Shown one piece after another: positions 34,484 to 43,639 of a DNA stretch of 64,000 nt. The notes beneath the pieces are model-generated. The model had not been told where the DNA came from. It searched no databases and saw nothing but the letters and a program-made list of their open reading frames with translations. Origin of the DNA: Achromobacter xylosoxidans (GTDB taxonomy: Bacteria > Pseudomonadota > Gammaproteobacteria > Burkholderiales > Burkholderiaceae_B); NCBI RefSeq assembly GCF_002192695.1, contig NZ_MTLG01000054.1, forward strand, positions 62,001 to 126,000, in the 5' to 3' direction. Both the position numbers and the translations under genes were made by a program. How positions within the stretch are numbered: the first letter of the stretch is position 1; the number at the start of each line of letters is the position of its first letter.

Positions 34484-35305
34484 ATGACTGTTTCGCCTTT
34501 GCCCGTCCGCCTGGAAGCGGTGATCTTCGACTGGGCCGGCACGCTGGTCGACTTCGGCTCCTTCGCGCCCACCAAGGTGTTCGTGGACGCGTTTTCGCAG
34601 TTCGGCGTGGAGATGTCGCTGGCGCAGGCCCGCGGCCCCATGGGCATGGGCAAGTGGGACCACATCCGCACGCTCTGCAACGATCCGGTGATCGCCGGCC
34701 AGTACCAGGCCCAGTTCGGCCGCCTGCCCACCGACGACGACGTGACCGCCATCTACGAGCGCTTCCTGCCGATGCAGCTGGACAAGGTCGCCCAGTATTC
34801 GGCGGCGATCCCCGGCGCGGCCGAACTGCTGCGCGCCCTGCGCCAGCACGGCCTGAAGATCGGCTCGTGCTCGGGTTATCCCGGCAGCGTCATGCGCCGC
34901 GTGGTCGAGCGCGCCGCCTCCGAAGGCCTGGAACCCGACTGCATCGTCGCCAGCGACGACGTGCCGCGCGCGCGGCCGGCGCCCGCGATGGCGCTGAAGA
35001 ACGTGGTCGAACTCGGCTTGTCCGACGTGGCTGCCTGCGTCAAGGTCGACGACACCGCGCCCGGCATCGAAGAAGGACGCCGCGCCGGCATGTGGACCGT
35101 GGGCCTGCTGCTGTCGGGCAACGCCGCCGGCCTGACGCTGGAGGAATACCTGAGCCTGGATGACGCAGGCCGCCAGAAAGCGCGCACCGCCGCCAGCCTG
35201 GAGCTGTCGCCCGCCGCTCCGCACTACCTGATCGATACCGTCGCCGACCTACCTGGTGTGATCTCCGATATCGAAGCCCGCTTGTCGGCAGGCCAGCGCC
35301 CCTAA
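34484..35305 (+). CDS. phnX: Phosphonoacetaldehyde hydrolase (phosphonatase)
   Basis: HAD-superfamily enzyme that splits phosphonoacetaldehyde to acetaldehyde and phosphate through a Schiff base. 273 residues. The nucleophile D16 is in [14 protein letters not shown], with the Ala that distinguishes phosphonatases from phosphatases, and the Schiff-base lysine K57 is in [12 protein letters not shown]. The later [15 protein letters not shown] segment completes the HAD site. The ATG at 34484 has AAGGA eight bases upstream. This gene gives the clearest identification of the cluster as phosphonate catabolism. Confidence 0.95.
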   Translation: MTVSPLPVRLEAVIFDWAGTLVDFGSFAPTKVFVDAFSQFGVEMSLAQARGPMGMGKWDHIRTLCNDPVIAGQYQAQFGRLPTDDDVTAIYERFLPMQLDKVAQYSAAIPGAAELLRALRQHGLKIGSCSGYPGSVMRRVVERAASEGLEPDCIVASDDVPRARPAPAMALKNVVELGLSDVAACVKVDDTAPGIEEGRRAGMWTVGLLLSGNAAGLTLEEYLSLDDAGRQKARTAASLELSPAAPHYLIDTVADLPGVISDIEARLSAGQRP

Positions 35306-35330
35306 CCCTCTCACCTGTCTGCACCGCTTG

Positions 35331-35356
35331 CCGGGGCCGGTTCGCGCCAGCCCCGG
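35331..35356 (+). other. Intercistronic hairpin between phnX and the binding-protein gene
   Basis: CCGGGGC (35331-35337) pairs with GCCCCGG (35350-35356); a loose T-rich stretch follows (CAGCCTTTTTCC). It could attenuate transcription or, more likely, protect or separate messages for the abundant periplasmic protein. Confidence 0.35.
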
Positions 35357-35398
35357 GGGCCTCCCTCAGCCTTTTTCCGCCTACCCACGGAGTACTTC

Positions 35399-36421
35399 AT
35401 GAATCGCTACAAGCTGCTTGCACTGGCCGCCGCCCTGACGGGCGTGATGGGCGCCGCCTCCGCCGAGACCACGCTGACGGTCTACACCGCGCTCGAAGCC
35501 GACCAGATCAAGGCCTACCAGGCCGCGTTCGAGAAGGCCAATCCCGACATCAGGATCCAGTGGGTGCGCGACTCCACCGGCATCATCACCGCCAAGCTGC
35601 TGGCCGAAAAGAACAACCCCAAGGCCGACGCCGTCTGGGGCCTGGCCGGCACCTCGCTGGGCCTGATGGACAAGGAAGGCATGCTGCAGCCCTACGCCCC
35701 CAAGGGCCTGGACCAGATCGCCGCCAACATGCGCGACGCCAAGGCCGAGCCCAGCTGGGTCGGCATGGACGGCTTTGCCGCCGCCATCTGCTTCAACACC
35801 ATCGAAGCCGAGAAGCAGAAGCTGCCCAAGCCCACCTCGTGGCAGGACCTGACCAAGCCGGTGTACGCCGGCAAGATCGTGATGCCGAATCCGGCCTCGT
35901 CGGGCACCGGCTTCCTGGACGTCAGCGCTTGGCTGCAGATCTTCGGCGAAGAGAAGGGCTGGGCCTACATGGACGCCCTGCACAAGAACATCGGTTCGTA
36001 CACGCACTCGGGTTCCAAGCCTTGCAACATGGCCGCCGCCGGCGAGTTCCCGATCGGCGTGTCGTTCGACTACCGCGCCGCCAAGCTGAAGGCCGACGGC
36101 GCGCCGGTCGAAGCCGTGTTCCCCTCGGAAGGCCTGGGCTGGGAAGTGGAAGCCACCGCCATCATGAAGGGCACCAAGAACCTGGAAGCCGCGCGCAAGC
36201 TGGCCGACTTCTCCGCCAGCCGCGAAGCCAACGAGCTGTACAAGGCCAACTTCGCCGTGCTCGCCATCCCGTCGATCGCCACGTCCAATCCGAACCTGCC
36301 GGCCGACCTGATGCAGCGCATGATCAAGAACGACTTCACCTGGGCCGCCACCAACCGCGACCGCATCATCGCCGAGTGGACCAAGCGCTACGACGGCAAG
36401 TCCGAGCCGAAGAAGAAGTAA
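35399..36421 (+). CDS. ABC transporter substrate-binding protein (2-aminoethylphosphonate type)
   Basis: 340 residues. The signal peptide MNRYKLLALAAALTGVMGAASA is followed by ETTLTVYTALEADQ, the start of iron/AEP-type extracellular binding proteins. The segments WVRDSTGIITAKLLAEK and PSEGLGWEVEATAIMKGTKN are family-typical. It catches the phosphonate in the periplasm for the upstream ATPase and permease. An ACGGAG ribosome site lies just before the ATG. Similar proteins bind Fe3+, so cluster context decides the call. Confidence 0.88.
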   Translation: MNRYKLLALAAALTGVMGAASAETTLTVYTALEADQIKAYQAAFEKANPDIRIQWVRDSTGIITAKLLAEKNNPKADAVWGLAGTSLGLMDKEGMLQPYAPKGLDQIAANMRDAKAEPSWVGMDGFAAAICFNTIEAEKQKLPKPTSWQDLTKPVYAGKIVMPNPASSGTGFLDVSAWLQIFGEEKGWAYMDALHKNIGSYTHSGSKPCNMAAAGEFPIGVSFDYRAAKLKADGAPVEAVFPSEGLGWEVEATAIMKGTKNLEAARKLADFSASREANELYKANFAVLAIPSIATSNPNLPADLMQRMIKNDFTWAATNRDRIIAEWTKRYDGKSEPKKK

Positions 36422-36517
36422 GTCAGTTTGACCGCGGCGGCGCCGGCCGCCGCCGCACCCCGGGGGGGGCGCCCGCCAGGGCGGCTCCCGCCGCATTCCT
36501 CTTGCAATGTTCCACAG

Positions 36518-37648
36518 ATGAAAAATTTCGACGTAGTCGTGGTGGGCGCCGGCATGCTGGGCATCGCCCACGCCTGGGCCGCCGCCAAGCGCGGCCTGTC
36601 GGTGGCCGTGATCGAGCGCAGCCGCCAGGCGCATGGCGCCACCATCCGCAATTTCGGCCAGGTCATCGTGACGGGCCAGGCCCCCGGCATGATGCTGTCG
36701 CACGCCCAGCAGGCGCGCGAGCTGTGGCTGGATCTGGCCGGGCGCGCGGGCTTCCATGTGCGCGCCAACGGCGCCCTGGTGCTGGCGCGCAATGCCGAAG
36801 AGGCGGACGTGCTGCAGGAATTCGCCGACACGCGCATGCGCCAGGAAGGCTATCGCGCCAACCTGATGTCGGGCCGCGAGGTGGCCGCGCTATACGGCGG
36901 CCAGCTGGCGCATCACTGCGCGGGCCTGCAAGGCCATGACGATCTGCAGATCTATTCGCGCGAGGCGCTGCCGGCCATCACCCGCTACCTCGCGGAATCG
37001 CTGGGTGTGCAGTTCATCACCGGCACGCTGGCGCGCGCGGTCGAGGGCGGGCTGGTGTGCACCTCGGCTGGCGAATTCAAGGGCGGACACGTGTTCGTCT
37101 GCCCCGGGCACGATTACCTGACCCTGCTGCCCGAGCGCTTTGCGCCGATGAACCTGGAGGTCACGCGCCTGCAGATGCTGCGCGCCGCATTCGAAACCCA
37201 TCCCATCGCGCTGGACCGCCCCTTGCTGACCGGCCTGTCCTGCGTGCATTACGGCGCGTTCTCGGACCTGCCGTCGGCGCTGGCGCTGCGCGACGTGATC
37301 CAGGCGCGCACGCCCATGCTGCTGGAAAATGGCATCCACCTGCTGATCAGTCCCACGCCTTACGGCGAACTGATCATCGGCGATTCGCACCGCTATGGCC
37401 AGGACGCGCCGCCGTTCAACGACGAGGCGGTCGACAATGCCATGCTGGACCTGGCGACCCAGGCCCTGGGCGCGCGCCTGCGCGTGCTGGAGCGCTGGCA
37501 GGGCGTCTACGGCGCGCATGGCCCGGCGCCGTTCTCGGTCATGCCGGTGGACCCGGCCACGACGGTGGCGGTGATGCACTCGGGCGTGGGCATGACGGTG
37601 GGCCTGGCCATCGGCGAGCGCACCGTGGCGGGCGTGCTGGGCCGCTGA
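36518..37648 (+). CDS. FAD-dependent oxidoreductase of phosphonate clusters (TIGR03364-like)
   Basis: 376 residues of the DAO/glycine-oxidase fold. The FAD-binding start is KNFDVVVVGAGMLGIAHAW, and the C-terminus carries the second FAD-contact segment MHSGVGMTVGLAIGE. Homologues recur in phosphonate clusters, where some oxidise N-methyl-2-aminoethylphosphonate or 2-aminoethylphosphonate to phosphonoacetaldehyde. With phnX and without phnW nearby, that role fits well here but is inferred. The ATG at 36518 was chosen over an upstream ATG in a GC-rich stretch at 36428. Confidence 0.85.
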   Translation: MKNFDVVVVGAGMLGIAHAWAAAKRGLSVAVIERSRQAHGATIRNFGQVIVTGQAPGMMLSHAQQARELWLDLAGRAGFHVRANGALVLARNAEEADVLQEFADTRMRQEGYRANLMSGREVAALYGGQLAHHCAGLQGHDDLQIYSREALPAITRYLAESLGVQFITGTLARAVEGGLVCTSAGEFKGGHVFVCPGHDYLTLLPERFAPMNLEVTRLQMLRAAFETHPIALDRPLLTGLSCVHYGAFSDLPSALALRDVIQARTPMLLENGIHLLISPTPYGELIIGDSHRYGQDAPPFNDEAVDNAMLDLATQALGARLRVLERWQGVYGAHGPAPFSVMPVDPATTVAVMHSGVGMTVGLAIGERTVAGVLGR

Positions 37649-37668
37649 ACGCGGCAGCCGGAAAGCGG

Positions 37669-37694
37669 AAAGGCCTCGCATATGCGAGGCCTTT
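37669..37694. terminator. Palindromic hairpin between convergent FAD oxidoreductase and Rieske genes
   Basis: Perfect 26-base palindrome with arms AAAGGCCTCGCAT and ATGCGAGGCCTTT. T/A tracts are only three bases, so termination may be modest, but position between two converging genes supports a shared terminator. Confidence 0.65.
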
Positions 37695-37723
37695 CTGCAT
37701 GGGAGCGGCGCCGAAGCCAGGCT

Positions 37724-38872
37724 TCAGACCCGCTCCTGCATGATGCGGCGATACCATTCGTGGAAGTGCTGCATGCCGTCTTCCATGGGCGACTGGTAGG
37801 GACCGGTTTCGTTCACGCCGCGCAGCATCAAAGCCTTGCGGCCCGCGTCCATGCGTTCGGCGATCTCGTCGTCCTCGATGGCCGTTTCCATGTAGGCGGC
37901 GCGCTGCGCCTCGACGAATTCGCGCTCGAAGGCGGCGATTTCCTCGGGATAGTAGAACTCGACCACGTTCACCGTTTCCTGCGGGCTCTTGGGATACAGC
38001 GTGGAGAGCACCAGCACGTGGGGATACAGCTCGATCATGTGGGTCGGGAAGTAGGTGACCCAGACCGCGCCGAAATCCGGCGCGTCGCCTTCGCGGAATG
38101 CCAGCAGGCGGTCGTGCCACTGCTTGTACACGTCGGACCCCGGCTGCGCCAGGGCGTTGTGCACGCCGACCTTCTGCAGGCTGTACCAGTCGTTGAACTC
38201 CCAGCTCAGGTCGTCGCAGGTGACGAAGCGGCCCAGGCCCGGATGGAACGGGCCGACGTGGTAATCCTCGAGGTAGACCTCGATGAAGGTCTTCCAGTTG
38301 TAGTTGCACTGGTGCACTTCGACGTGGTCCAGCACGTAGTCGCCGAAGTCGAATTCCGGACGCGAGAACAGCGGCGCCATGTCGGCGGACGGATCGCGCG
38401 GGCCTTCGAACAGCAGGCCATGGCAGTCGCGCAGGCGGAACTTCTGCAGGTTCATGCAGGGCGTGGTGGCGAACTGGGGCGCGCCCAACAACTCGCCCTG
38501 GTTGTTGTACGTCCAGCGATGCAAGGGGCAGACGATATTGCCGCCGGTTGCCTTCAGATTGCCATGCGTATTGCAGTTGCCGGCCACATTGCCGGTCTCG
38601 CCGCCCAGCATCAAAGCCTGGCGGTGGCGGCAGACATTTGAGATGAGTTCGACGCCTTGCTGGTTGCGAACCAGCACGCGTCCTCCGTCTTCCTGGACCA
38701 ACGTACGCCAATCCCCGATTTCGGGCACCACTTTCTGGTGGCCGACGTATTGTGAGGATTGCTTGAAAATGAGTTCTTGCTCGCGGGCAAAGAGGGCTTC
38801 GTCAAAATACGCGCTGACGGGTAGCTGGGTGCGAGCTGGCACTACATGTGCCATCCGACCGATGTCGGTCAT
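37724..38872 (-). CDS. Rieske non-haem iron oxygenase, alpha subunit
   Basis: 382 residues. The Rieske domain has C81-R-H83 as its first half-site, and two candidate second half-sites: C100-N-T-H103 (16 residues later, the textbook spacing) and C115-P-L-H118-R-W (31 residues later, the textbook sequence). The catalytic domain has the iron-site segment EVYLEDYHVGPFH (H205, H210). Such enzymes hydroxylate or demethylate aromatic or quaternary-amine substrates with help from a reductase; none is encoded nearby. A GGGGGGA ribosome site lies before the ATG. The substrate is unknown. Confidence 0.85.
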   Translation of the reverse strand: MTDIGRMAHVVPARTQLPVSAYFDEALFAREQELIFKQSSQYVGHQKVVPEIGDWRTLVQEDGGRVLVRNQQGVELISNVCRHRQALMLGGETGNVAGNCNTHGNLKATGGNIVCPLHRWTYNNQGELLGAPQFATTPCMNLQKFRLRDCHGLLFEGPRDPSADMAPLFSRPEFDFGDYVLDHVEVHQCNYNWKTFIEVYLEDYHVGPFHPGLGRFVTCDDLSWEFNDWYSLQKVGVHNALAQPGSDVYKQWHDRLLAFREGDAPDFGAVWVTYFPTHMIELYPHVLVLSTLYPKSPQETVNVVEFYYPEEIAAFEREFVEAQRAAYMETAIEDDEIAERMDAGRKALMLRGVNETGPYQSPMEDGMQHFHEWYRRIMQERV

Positions 38873-39115
38873 GATTCCCCCCGCTCGGATAAAAAAGCCA
38901 GGACGGATGAGCTTTTGCCTGGCGGCTTTGATATCCGCTGGGTGAAGTCCGTTCTGGCGCGAAGAAAAATCGGTGTCTGGCCGATCAAATAAGCCGTGAA
39001 TTGTACCCCAAGCCCTTACCCCGCGCCCGTGAAGATCTGCGAAGCTTGGTGAAGTTATGCCGGAGCCGGTTTACATGCGTTGCGCGGGGCATAACCCCTT
39101 GACGACGCAGGCCTT

Positions 39116-40126
39116 TCAGACGAATCGGCGCGTGGCCGGATGCCGCCGTAGCAGCCAGCTGCTGGCGGCCGACAACACGAACACGCCGGCGGCAAGCACG
39201 GGCAGCGTCCAGGCGTCCTCGCGCGCGCCCGTCAGGGCGCCGGCGCGATGCGCCACGTCCAGGAACAGCGGATGGATCAGATAGATGCCGAAGGTCAGCG
39301 GCGCCAGCGAGGCCAGCCGCGGCAGGCGCGGCGACGAGACGATCCACTGGAAAGCCGCCAGCGACATGAACGGCACCGTCAGGCTGAAGTAATCGTAGAA
39401 GTAGGTGTCCAAGGCGCGGTTGCTCGACATGGCTTGCACGCCCAGCGCGGTCGCGGCCACGCTGGCCGCCAGCATCAGGCCGGGGCGGGGAATGCGCATC
39501 TGGCCGTCGAAGATCAACCGGCCCGCCACGAAGTAGCCCAGGTAGGGCAGGAACCAGGTCAGGAAGAAGCCCGCTGGCGCGCCCAGGGCGCGGCGGTACA
39601 GCGCGTCCAGGATCGCCACGCCCAGGATGCTGACCACCCACAGCGCGCGGGCGTGCGGCGTGCTGCGCGCATACAGGATGCGCACCAGCGGCGCGAACAG
39701 GTACAGGCCCACGATCATGTACAGGTACCACAGGTGGTAGTACGGCTCGCCCTGCGCCAGCTTGCGTGGCCAGAACGAAAAATCGATGCGGCCGTCGTCC
39801 CACCAGTCCAGCGCCGTGCGCCATGCCAGATAGAAGAACGTCCAGAACACGAGCGGCGCGCAGATCCGCGCCATGCGCCGGCTGTAGAACTGGCGCGCGT
39901 CCTGCGGCTTGTCGGGGTCCAGCAGCAGGGCGCCGCTGACCATGACGAACACGGGCACGCACCACCTTGCCGCCGAGTCATACAGGTTGGCGGCCAACCA
40001 GGCTCCCCCGCCGTAGATGGCGGGATTGCTGACTATCATGGCCGCGCTGTGCAACAGCACCACGGCCACCGCCGCCAGCCAGCGGGCGGCATCCAGGCGC
40101 GCATATTTCTCTTCGGCGTACGGCAT
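39116..40126 (-). CDS. Acyltransferase 3 family membrane protein (OafA/WecH-like)
   Basis: 336 residues with about ten membrane helices. The start MPYAEEKYARLDAARWLAAVAVVLLHSA has the family R-x10-H pattern (R15...H26), and the third helix reads WCVPVFVMVSGALLL. Such proteins O-acetylate or otherwise acylate cell-surface sugars. It stands alone: 243 bases of no recognisable content separate it from the Rieske gene start and 203 bases from the Bug gene, so the acceptor cannot be inferred. Confidence 0.85.
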   Translation of the reverse strand: MPYAEEKYARLDAARWLAAVAVVLLHSAAMIVSNPAIYGGGAWLAANLYDSAARWCVPVFVMVSGALLLDPDKPQDARQFYSRRMARICAPLVFWTFFYLAWRTALDWWDDGRIDFSFWPRKLAQGEPYYHLWYLYMIVGLYLFAPLVRILYARSTPHARALWVVSILGVAILDALYRRALGAPAGFFLTWFLPYLGYFVAGRLIFDGQMRIPRPGLMLAASVAATALGVQAMSSNRALDTYFYDYFSLTVPFMSLAAFQWIVSSPRLPRLASLAPLTFGIYLIHPLFLDVAHRAGALTGAREDAWTLPVLAAGVFVLSAASSWLLRRHPATRRFV

Positions 40127-40219
40127 CGGGCTCCCATGGCGGCATCTACTTTTTCACCATAGCAGCGGGGGGCGTCCTGGTTCTGTATCCAGGGGTTAGA
40201 GGGCATATCGACGCGCATG

Positions 40220-40253
40220 AAAAACCGGCAGGGGCGGTGAAACCCTCTGCCGG
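40220..40253 (-). terminator. Terminator of the Bug receptor gene (minus strand)
   Basis: CCGGCAG (40225-40231) pairs with CTGCCGG (40247-40253), with GGG/CCC extending the stem across one bulge. On the minus strand it is followed by TTTTT (40224-40220). It lies 77 bases beyond the stop at 40330. Confidence 0.7.
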
Positions 40254-40329
40254 CGGACGCCGCGCGGCGCGGCGCATGCGCGGGCGGGCGCGGGCCCGCC
40301 TACGTTTTGTCACGAAACCGGCCGCGCCA

Positions 40330-41298
40330 TCATTGCAGGACGATATTGGCCTGCTTGATCAATTGCGACACGATGGGCTGTTCGTTCTTGATCTGCTTGT
40401 CCAGCTCGGCGGCCGTGCCCGAGCGCGGGTCGATGCCCATGTCCAGCATGCGCTTCTTGATGGTTTCGTCCTGCAGGGTTTCGACCAGGGCCTGCTGCAG
40501 TTTTTCCATCACCGGGGCGGGCGTGCCCTTGGGCGCCACGAAGCTGAACCAGGCGGTCATGTCGAACGCGGGATAGCCTTGCTCGGCCAGCGTCGCCAGC
40601 TTGGGCTGCGTCGCCAGGCGGCCGGGGCTGGTGATGGCGAAGACCTTGACCTTGCCGGCATCGGCCTGCGGCATGCCGGTGGCCACCATGTCGAAGAACA
40701 GGTCCACGTCGCCGCTGACCAGTGCGGGCAGGGCCTGGGTCGCGCCCTTGAAGGGCACGTGCAGGATGTCGATGCCGGCGCGCTCCTTGAAGAGTTCGCC
40801 CGCCAGGTGCGAGGACGTGCCCGGGCCGAACGTGGCGAAGGTCAGCTTGCCCGGATTCTGCTTGGCGTAGGCCACCACGTCCTGGGTGCTGTTGAACGGC
40901 CGCTTGGGGCTGGCCAGCAGGACCAGCGGTCCGACGCCCACCATGCCGATGCGGGCGAAGCCGTCGGGATCGTAGGGCAGTTCCTTGTACAGATAGCGGT
41001 TGGTGACCAGCGTGGAGTTGGTCGCCATCAGGATGGTGTAGCCGTCCGGCGCTTCGCGTGAAACGAAGGCGGCCCCGATGGAGGTGCCGGCGCCTGCCTT
41101 GTTCTCGACGATCATGGGCTGGCCCAGCGTCTTGGCCATGCGTTCAGCCAGGATCCGGGTCAGCACGTCGGTGGCGCCGCCGGCAGGGAAGGGCGAGACC
41201 ACCTTGATCGGCCGGGCCGGATAGGTGTCGGCCTGGGCCCCCAGCGCGGCGGCGCTGAGCAGCAGGGTGGCCAGCAGTTTGAAGCTAGTGCGTATCAA
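40330..41298 (-). CDS. Bug/TctC-family periplasmic solute-binding protein
   Basis: 322 residues from a TTG at 41298 that has AAGGGG six bases upstream. The signal peptide (LIRTSFKLLATLLLSAAALGAQA) is followed by DTYPARPIKVVSPFPAGGATD, the family N-terminus, and VENKAGAGTSIGAAFVSREAPDGYTIL. The open frame runs on upstream to 42501 through the divergent IclR gene, but this is not coding. It is an orphan receptor without TctA/TctB, divergent from an IclR regulator with a clear operator between them. The ligand is unknown. Confidence 0.88.
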   Translation of the reverse strand: MIRTSFKLLATLLLSAAALGAQADTYPARPIKVVSPFPAGGATDVLTRILAERMAKTLGQPMIVENKAGAGTSIGAAFVSREAPDGYTILMATNSTLVTNRYLYKELPYDPDGFARIGMVGVGPLVLLASPKRPFNSTQDVVAYAKQNPGKLTFATFGPGTSSHLAGELFKERAGIDILHVPFKGATQALPALVSGDVDLFFDMVATGMPQADAGKVKVFAITSPGRLATQPKLATLAEQGYPAFDMTAWFSFVAPKGTPAPVMEKLQQALVETLQDETIKKRMLDMGIDPRSGTAAELDKQIKNEQPIVSQLIKQANIVLQ

Positions 41299-41386
41299 TG
41301 TTTTCCCCTTGAAATCGCGTGCATGAGTGGAGGGTCGGGCCTGGCTTGGCGTTGCGGGGCAAGGCTTGCCAGGTCTCCTTGGATGC

Positions 41387-41413
41387 ATTAAATTCCGTAA
41401 AATGGAATTTAAT
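41387..41413. promoter_or_regulatory. Probable IclR operator between the Bug receptor and regulator genes
   Basis: Perfect 10-bp inverted repeat ATTAAATTCC (41387-41396), 7 bases, GGAATTTAAT (41404-41413). The TTCC-N7-GGAA core suits IclR-family dimers, and it lies in the divergent gap 41299-41454. Confidence 0.65.
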
Positions 41414-41454
41414 TTTGTTATTCGAAATAAACTATAAAAACGAAGCGAATAGAA

Positions 41455-42309
41455 ATGCAATCTTTTTCTGACGCCAAGCGCATCGCGCATCCCGCCGCCA
41501 AACCGGACGGCAAGGTCGAACTCAGCCTGCCCGCGCGCCGCAAGCGCGCCGCCGGCGCGGGCGAGGGCGCCAATTCGCCCGACTTCATCACGGCGCTGGC
41601 GCGCGGGCTGGACGTGCTGCGTTGCTTTCGCCACGGCGTGACGGCCTTGGGCAACCTGGATCTGGCGCGCCTGACCGGCCTGCCCAAACCCACCATCAGC
41701 CGCATCACCTATACCCTGACCGAACTGGGCTATCTGCGTTATCACCCGGACACCGGCAAGTACTCGCCGGGCTACGGCGTGCTGGCGCTGGGCTTCGGCC
41801 TGCTGGCCGGACTGGAGGTGCGCGAGCTGGCCAAGGCCTCCATGACCGAACTGGCGCGCGCCACCGGCGGCGCCGTGGCCCTGGGCGCCTTCGATGGCGA
41901 TGCCATGACCTACGTCGAGGCCATCCATGGTTCTTCGGCGCTGTATCTGCGCCTGCCGGTGGGCTATCGCGCCAGCCTGGACAGCGCCATGGGCCGGGCC
42001 TATCTGGCCAGCCTGCCGCCCCAGGCCTGCGCCGATGCGCTCGCCCGCCTGGACGAGACGGCGCCGGACGCGGCCGCCATCGAACGCGCCCGCGCGGAGT
42101 TGCACGACACGGGCTGCTGTTACGCCATTGGCGAATGGCAGTCGGGGATCAATGCGGTTGCGGTGCCGTTCTCCTCCCTTACGGGCGAGGGCGTCTTCGT
42201 CATGAGCTGCGGCGGGCCCGCCAGCCTGCTGCCGGAGGCGGACCTGCGCACGCGGGTGGCCCCCCTGCTGCGGGCCGCCATAGCGGGGCTGGCGGGCGCC
42301 CCTGCCTGA
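41455..42309 (+). CDS. IclR-family transcriptional regulator
   Basis: 284 residues. A variable N-terminal tail (1-40, basic) precedes the winged HTH (FITALARGLDVLRCF; LTGLPKPTISRITYTLTELGYL) and the GAF-like effector domain (about 110-284). It resembles PcaR/PobR-type members in HTH spacing. Divergent from the Bug receptor gene, which it probably represses or activates in response to the imported ligand. Confidence 0.9.
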   Translation: MQSFSDAKRIAHPAAKPDGKVELSLPARRKRAAGAGEGANSPDFITALARGLDVLRCFRHGVTALGNLDLARLTGLPKPTISRITYTLTELGYLRYHPDTGKYSPGYGVLALGFGLLAGLEVRELAKASMTELARATGGAVALGAFDGDAMTYVEAIHGSSALYLRLPVGYRASLDSAMGRAYLASLPPQACADALARLDETAPDAAAIERARAELHDTGCCYAIGEWQSGINAVAVPFSSLTGEGVFVMSCGGPASLLPEADLRTRVAPLLRAAIAGLAGAPA

Positions 42310-42400
42310 GACGCCGGCGAGTGGCGGCGGGCCCGCCGGCCTTGCGGGTATCTCGTACAATTCACGGATTGATCCACCCCTAGCGCCCTCGGAGACCCGT

Positions 42401-42667
42401 TTGGCCAAATCTTCACAAGCCGATCCGCAGATCGATGACCGTCCCTTGCCCCAGGATTTCGAAACGGCGCTGGCCGAGCTCGAATCGCTGGTAGCGGCCA
42501 TGGAAGACGGCTCGTTGCCGCTGGAGCAGTCGCTTGCCGCCTACCGGCGCGGCGTGGCGCTCACGCGGGTCTGCCAGGAACGCTTGGCGCAGGCCGAACA
42601 GCAGGTCAAAGTCCTGGAGGGCGACTTGCTGCGTCCGCTGGACCCGGCGGCGCTGGATGACGAATAA
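42401..42667 (+). CDS. xseB: Exodeoxyribonuclease VII small subunit
   Basis: 88 residues, the usual length. The core LPQDFETALAELESLVAAME and LPLEQSLAAYRRGVAL are the family signature. Partner of XseA in degrading single-stranded DNA. The start is a TTG at 42401 with GGAGA five bases upstream. First gene of xseB-ispA-dxs, a common proteobacterial order; ispA starts 7 bases after the stop. Confidence 0.93.
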   Translation: MAKSSQADPQIDDRPLPQDFETALAELESLVAAMEDGSLPLEQSLAAYRRGVALTRVCQERLAQAEQQVKVLEGDLLRPLDPAALDDE

Positions 42668-42674
42668 GAATCCA

Positions 42675-43586
42675 ATGAAGCAAATTCAACTCGCCTTCCC
42701 GGAATGGCTGCAAGGGCGCGTGAAGCACGTCGAAGACGTCCTGGACGATCTGTTGCCCCCGGCGGATGCGCTGCCCTCCCGGCTGCACGAAGCCATGCGT
42801 TACGCCGTGCTTGGCGGCGGCAAGCGGGTGCGCGCCGCGCTGGTCTACGCTGCGGGGCAGGCCTGCCCCGTCAGCGGCAGCGTGCTGGCCGTGCAGGCCT
42901 CGCTGGACCGCGCCGCCGCGGCGGTGGAGCTGATCCACGCCTATTCGCTGGTGCACGACGATCTGCCCTGCATGGATGACGACACGCTGCGCCGCGGCCG
43001 TCCCACCACCCACGTGCAGTTCGACGAGGCCACCGCCATGCTGGCGGGCGATGCGCTGCAGCCGCTGGCGTTCGATCTGCTGGCTTCCATGCCGATCGCG
43101 CCCGCGCTGATCGTGCAGGCCACGCAGTCGCTGGCGCGCGCCGCCGGCAGCCAGGGCATGGCGGGCGGCCAGGCCATCGACCTGTTCAGCGTGGGCCGCG
43201 CGTTGTCGCGCGACGAACTGCAAACCATGCACAGCATGAAGACAGGCGCCATGCTGGCTTGCAGCGTGGCTCTGGGCGGCATCGTGGCGGGTGCAAGCTC
43301 GGCCTCGCGCCAGGCGCTGGACGCCTACGCGCAGGCCATGGGGCTGGCCTTCCAGGTTGTCGACGACGTTCTGGATGTCACCGCGGACAGCGCCAGCCTG
43401 GGCAAGACGCCGGGCAAGGACGCCGCCGAGAACAAGCCCACCTATGTTTCGCTTCTGGGGCTGGAAGGCGCGCGCGCGTTCGCCCAGGAGCTGCGTGAGG
43501 ACGCGCTGGCTGCCCTGGCTCCGCTGGGCGAGGCCGGATCGCGCCTGGCTGAACTGGCCGACTTCATCGTCCTACGAGACCGCTGA
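42675..43586 (+). CDS. ispA: Polyprenyl/farnesyl diphosphate synthase
   Basis: Builds farnesyl diphosphate from IPP and DMAPP. 303 residues of the short-chain trans-prenyltransferase family: first Asp-rich motif [15 protein letters not shown] with the two-residue insertion of bacterial FPP synthases, GGQAIDL, and second motif QVVDDVLD. The ATG at 42675 was chosen; an ATG at 42657 overlaps the end of xseB and is possible, giving six more residues. Sits between xseB and dxs. Confidence 0.94.
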   Translation: MKQIQLAFPEWLQGRVKHVEDVLDDLLPPADALPSRLHEAMRYAVLGGGKRVRAALVYAAGQACPVSGSVLAVQASLDRAAAAVELIHAYSLVHDDLPCMDDDTLRRGRPTTHVQFDEATAMLAGDALQPLAFDLLASMPIAPALIVQATQSLARAAGSQGMAGGQAIDLFSVGRALSRDELQTMHSMKTGAMLACSVALGGIVAGASSASRQALDAYAQAMGLAFQVVDDVLDVTADSASLGKTPGKDAAENKPTYVSLLGLEGARAFAQELREDALAALAPLGEAGSRLAELADFIVLRDR

Positions 43587-43639
43587 GCCGGGACCAGCCC
43601 GGACTGGAGGCAGGCCGGGCCAACGAACCACATAAAAGC

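Noticed and set aside
40330..42501. Single 723-residue minus-strand protein through the IclR region
   Set aside because: Only its last 322 residues are a Bug receptor with signal peptide and ribosome site; the upstream part is antisense to a well-supported IclR gene and crosses the operator.
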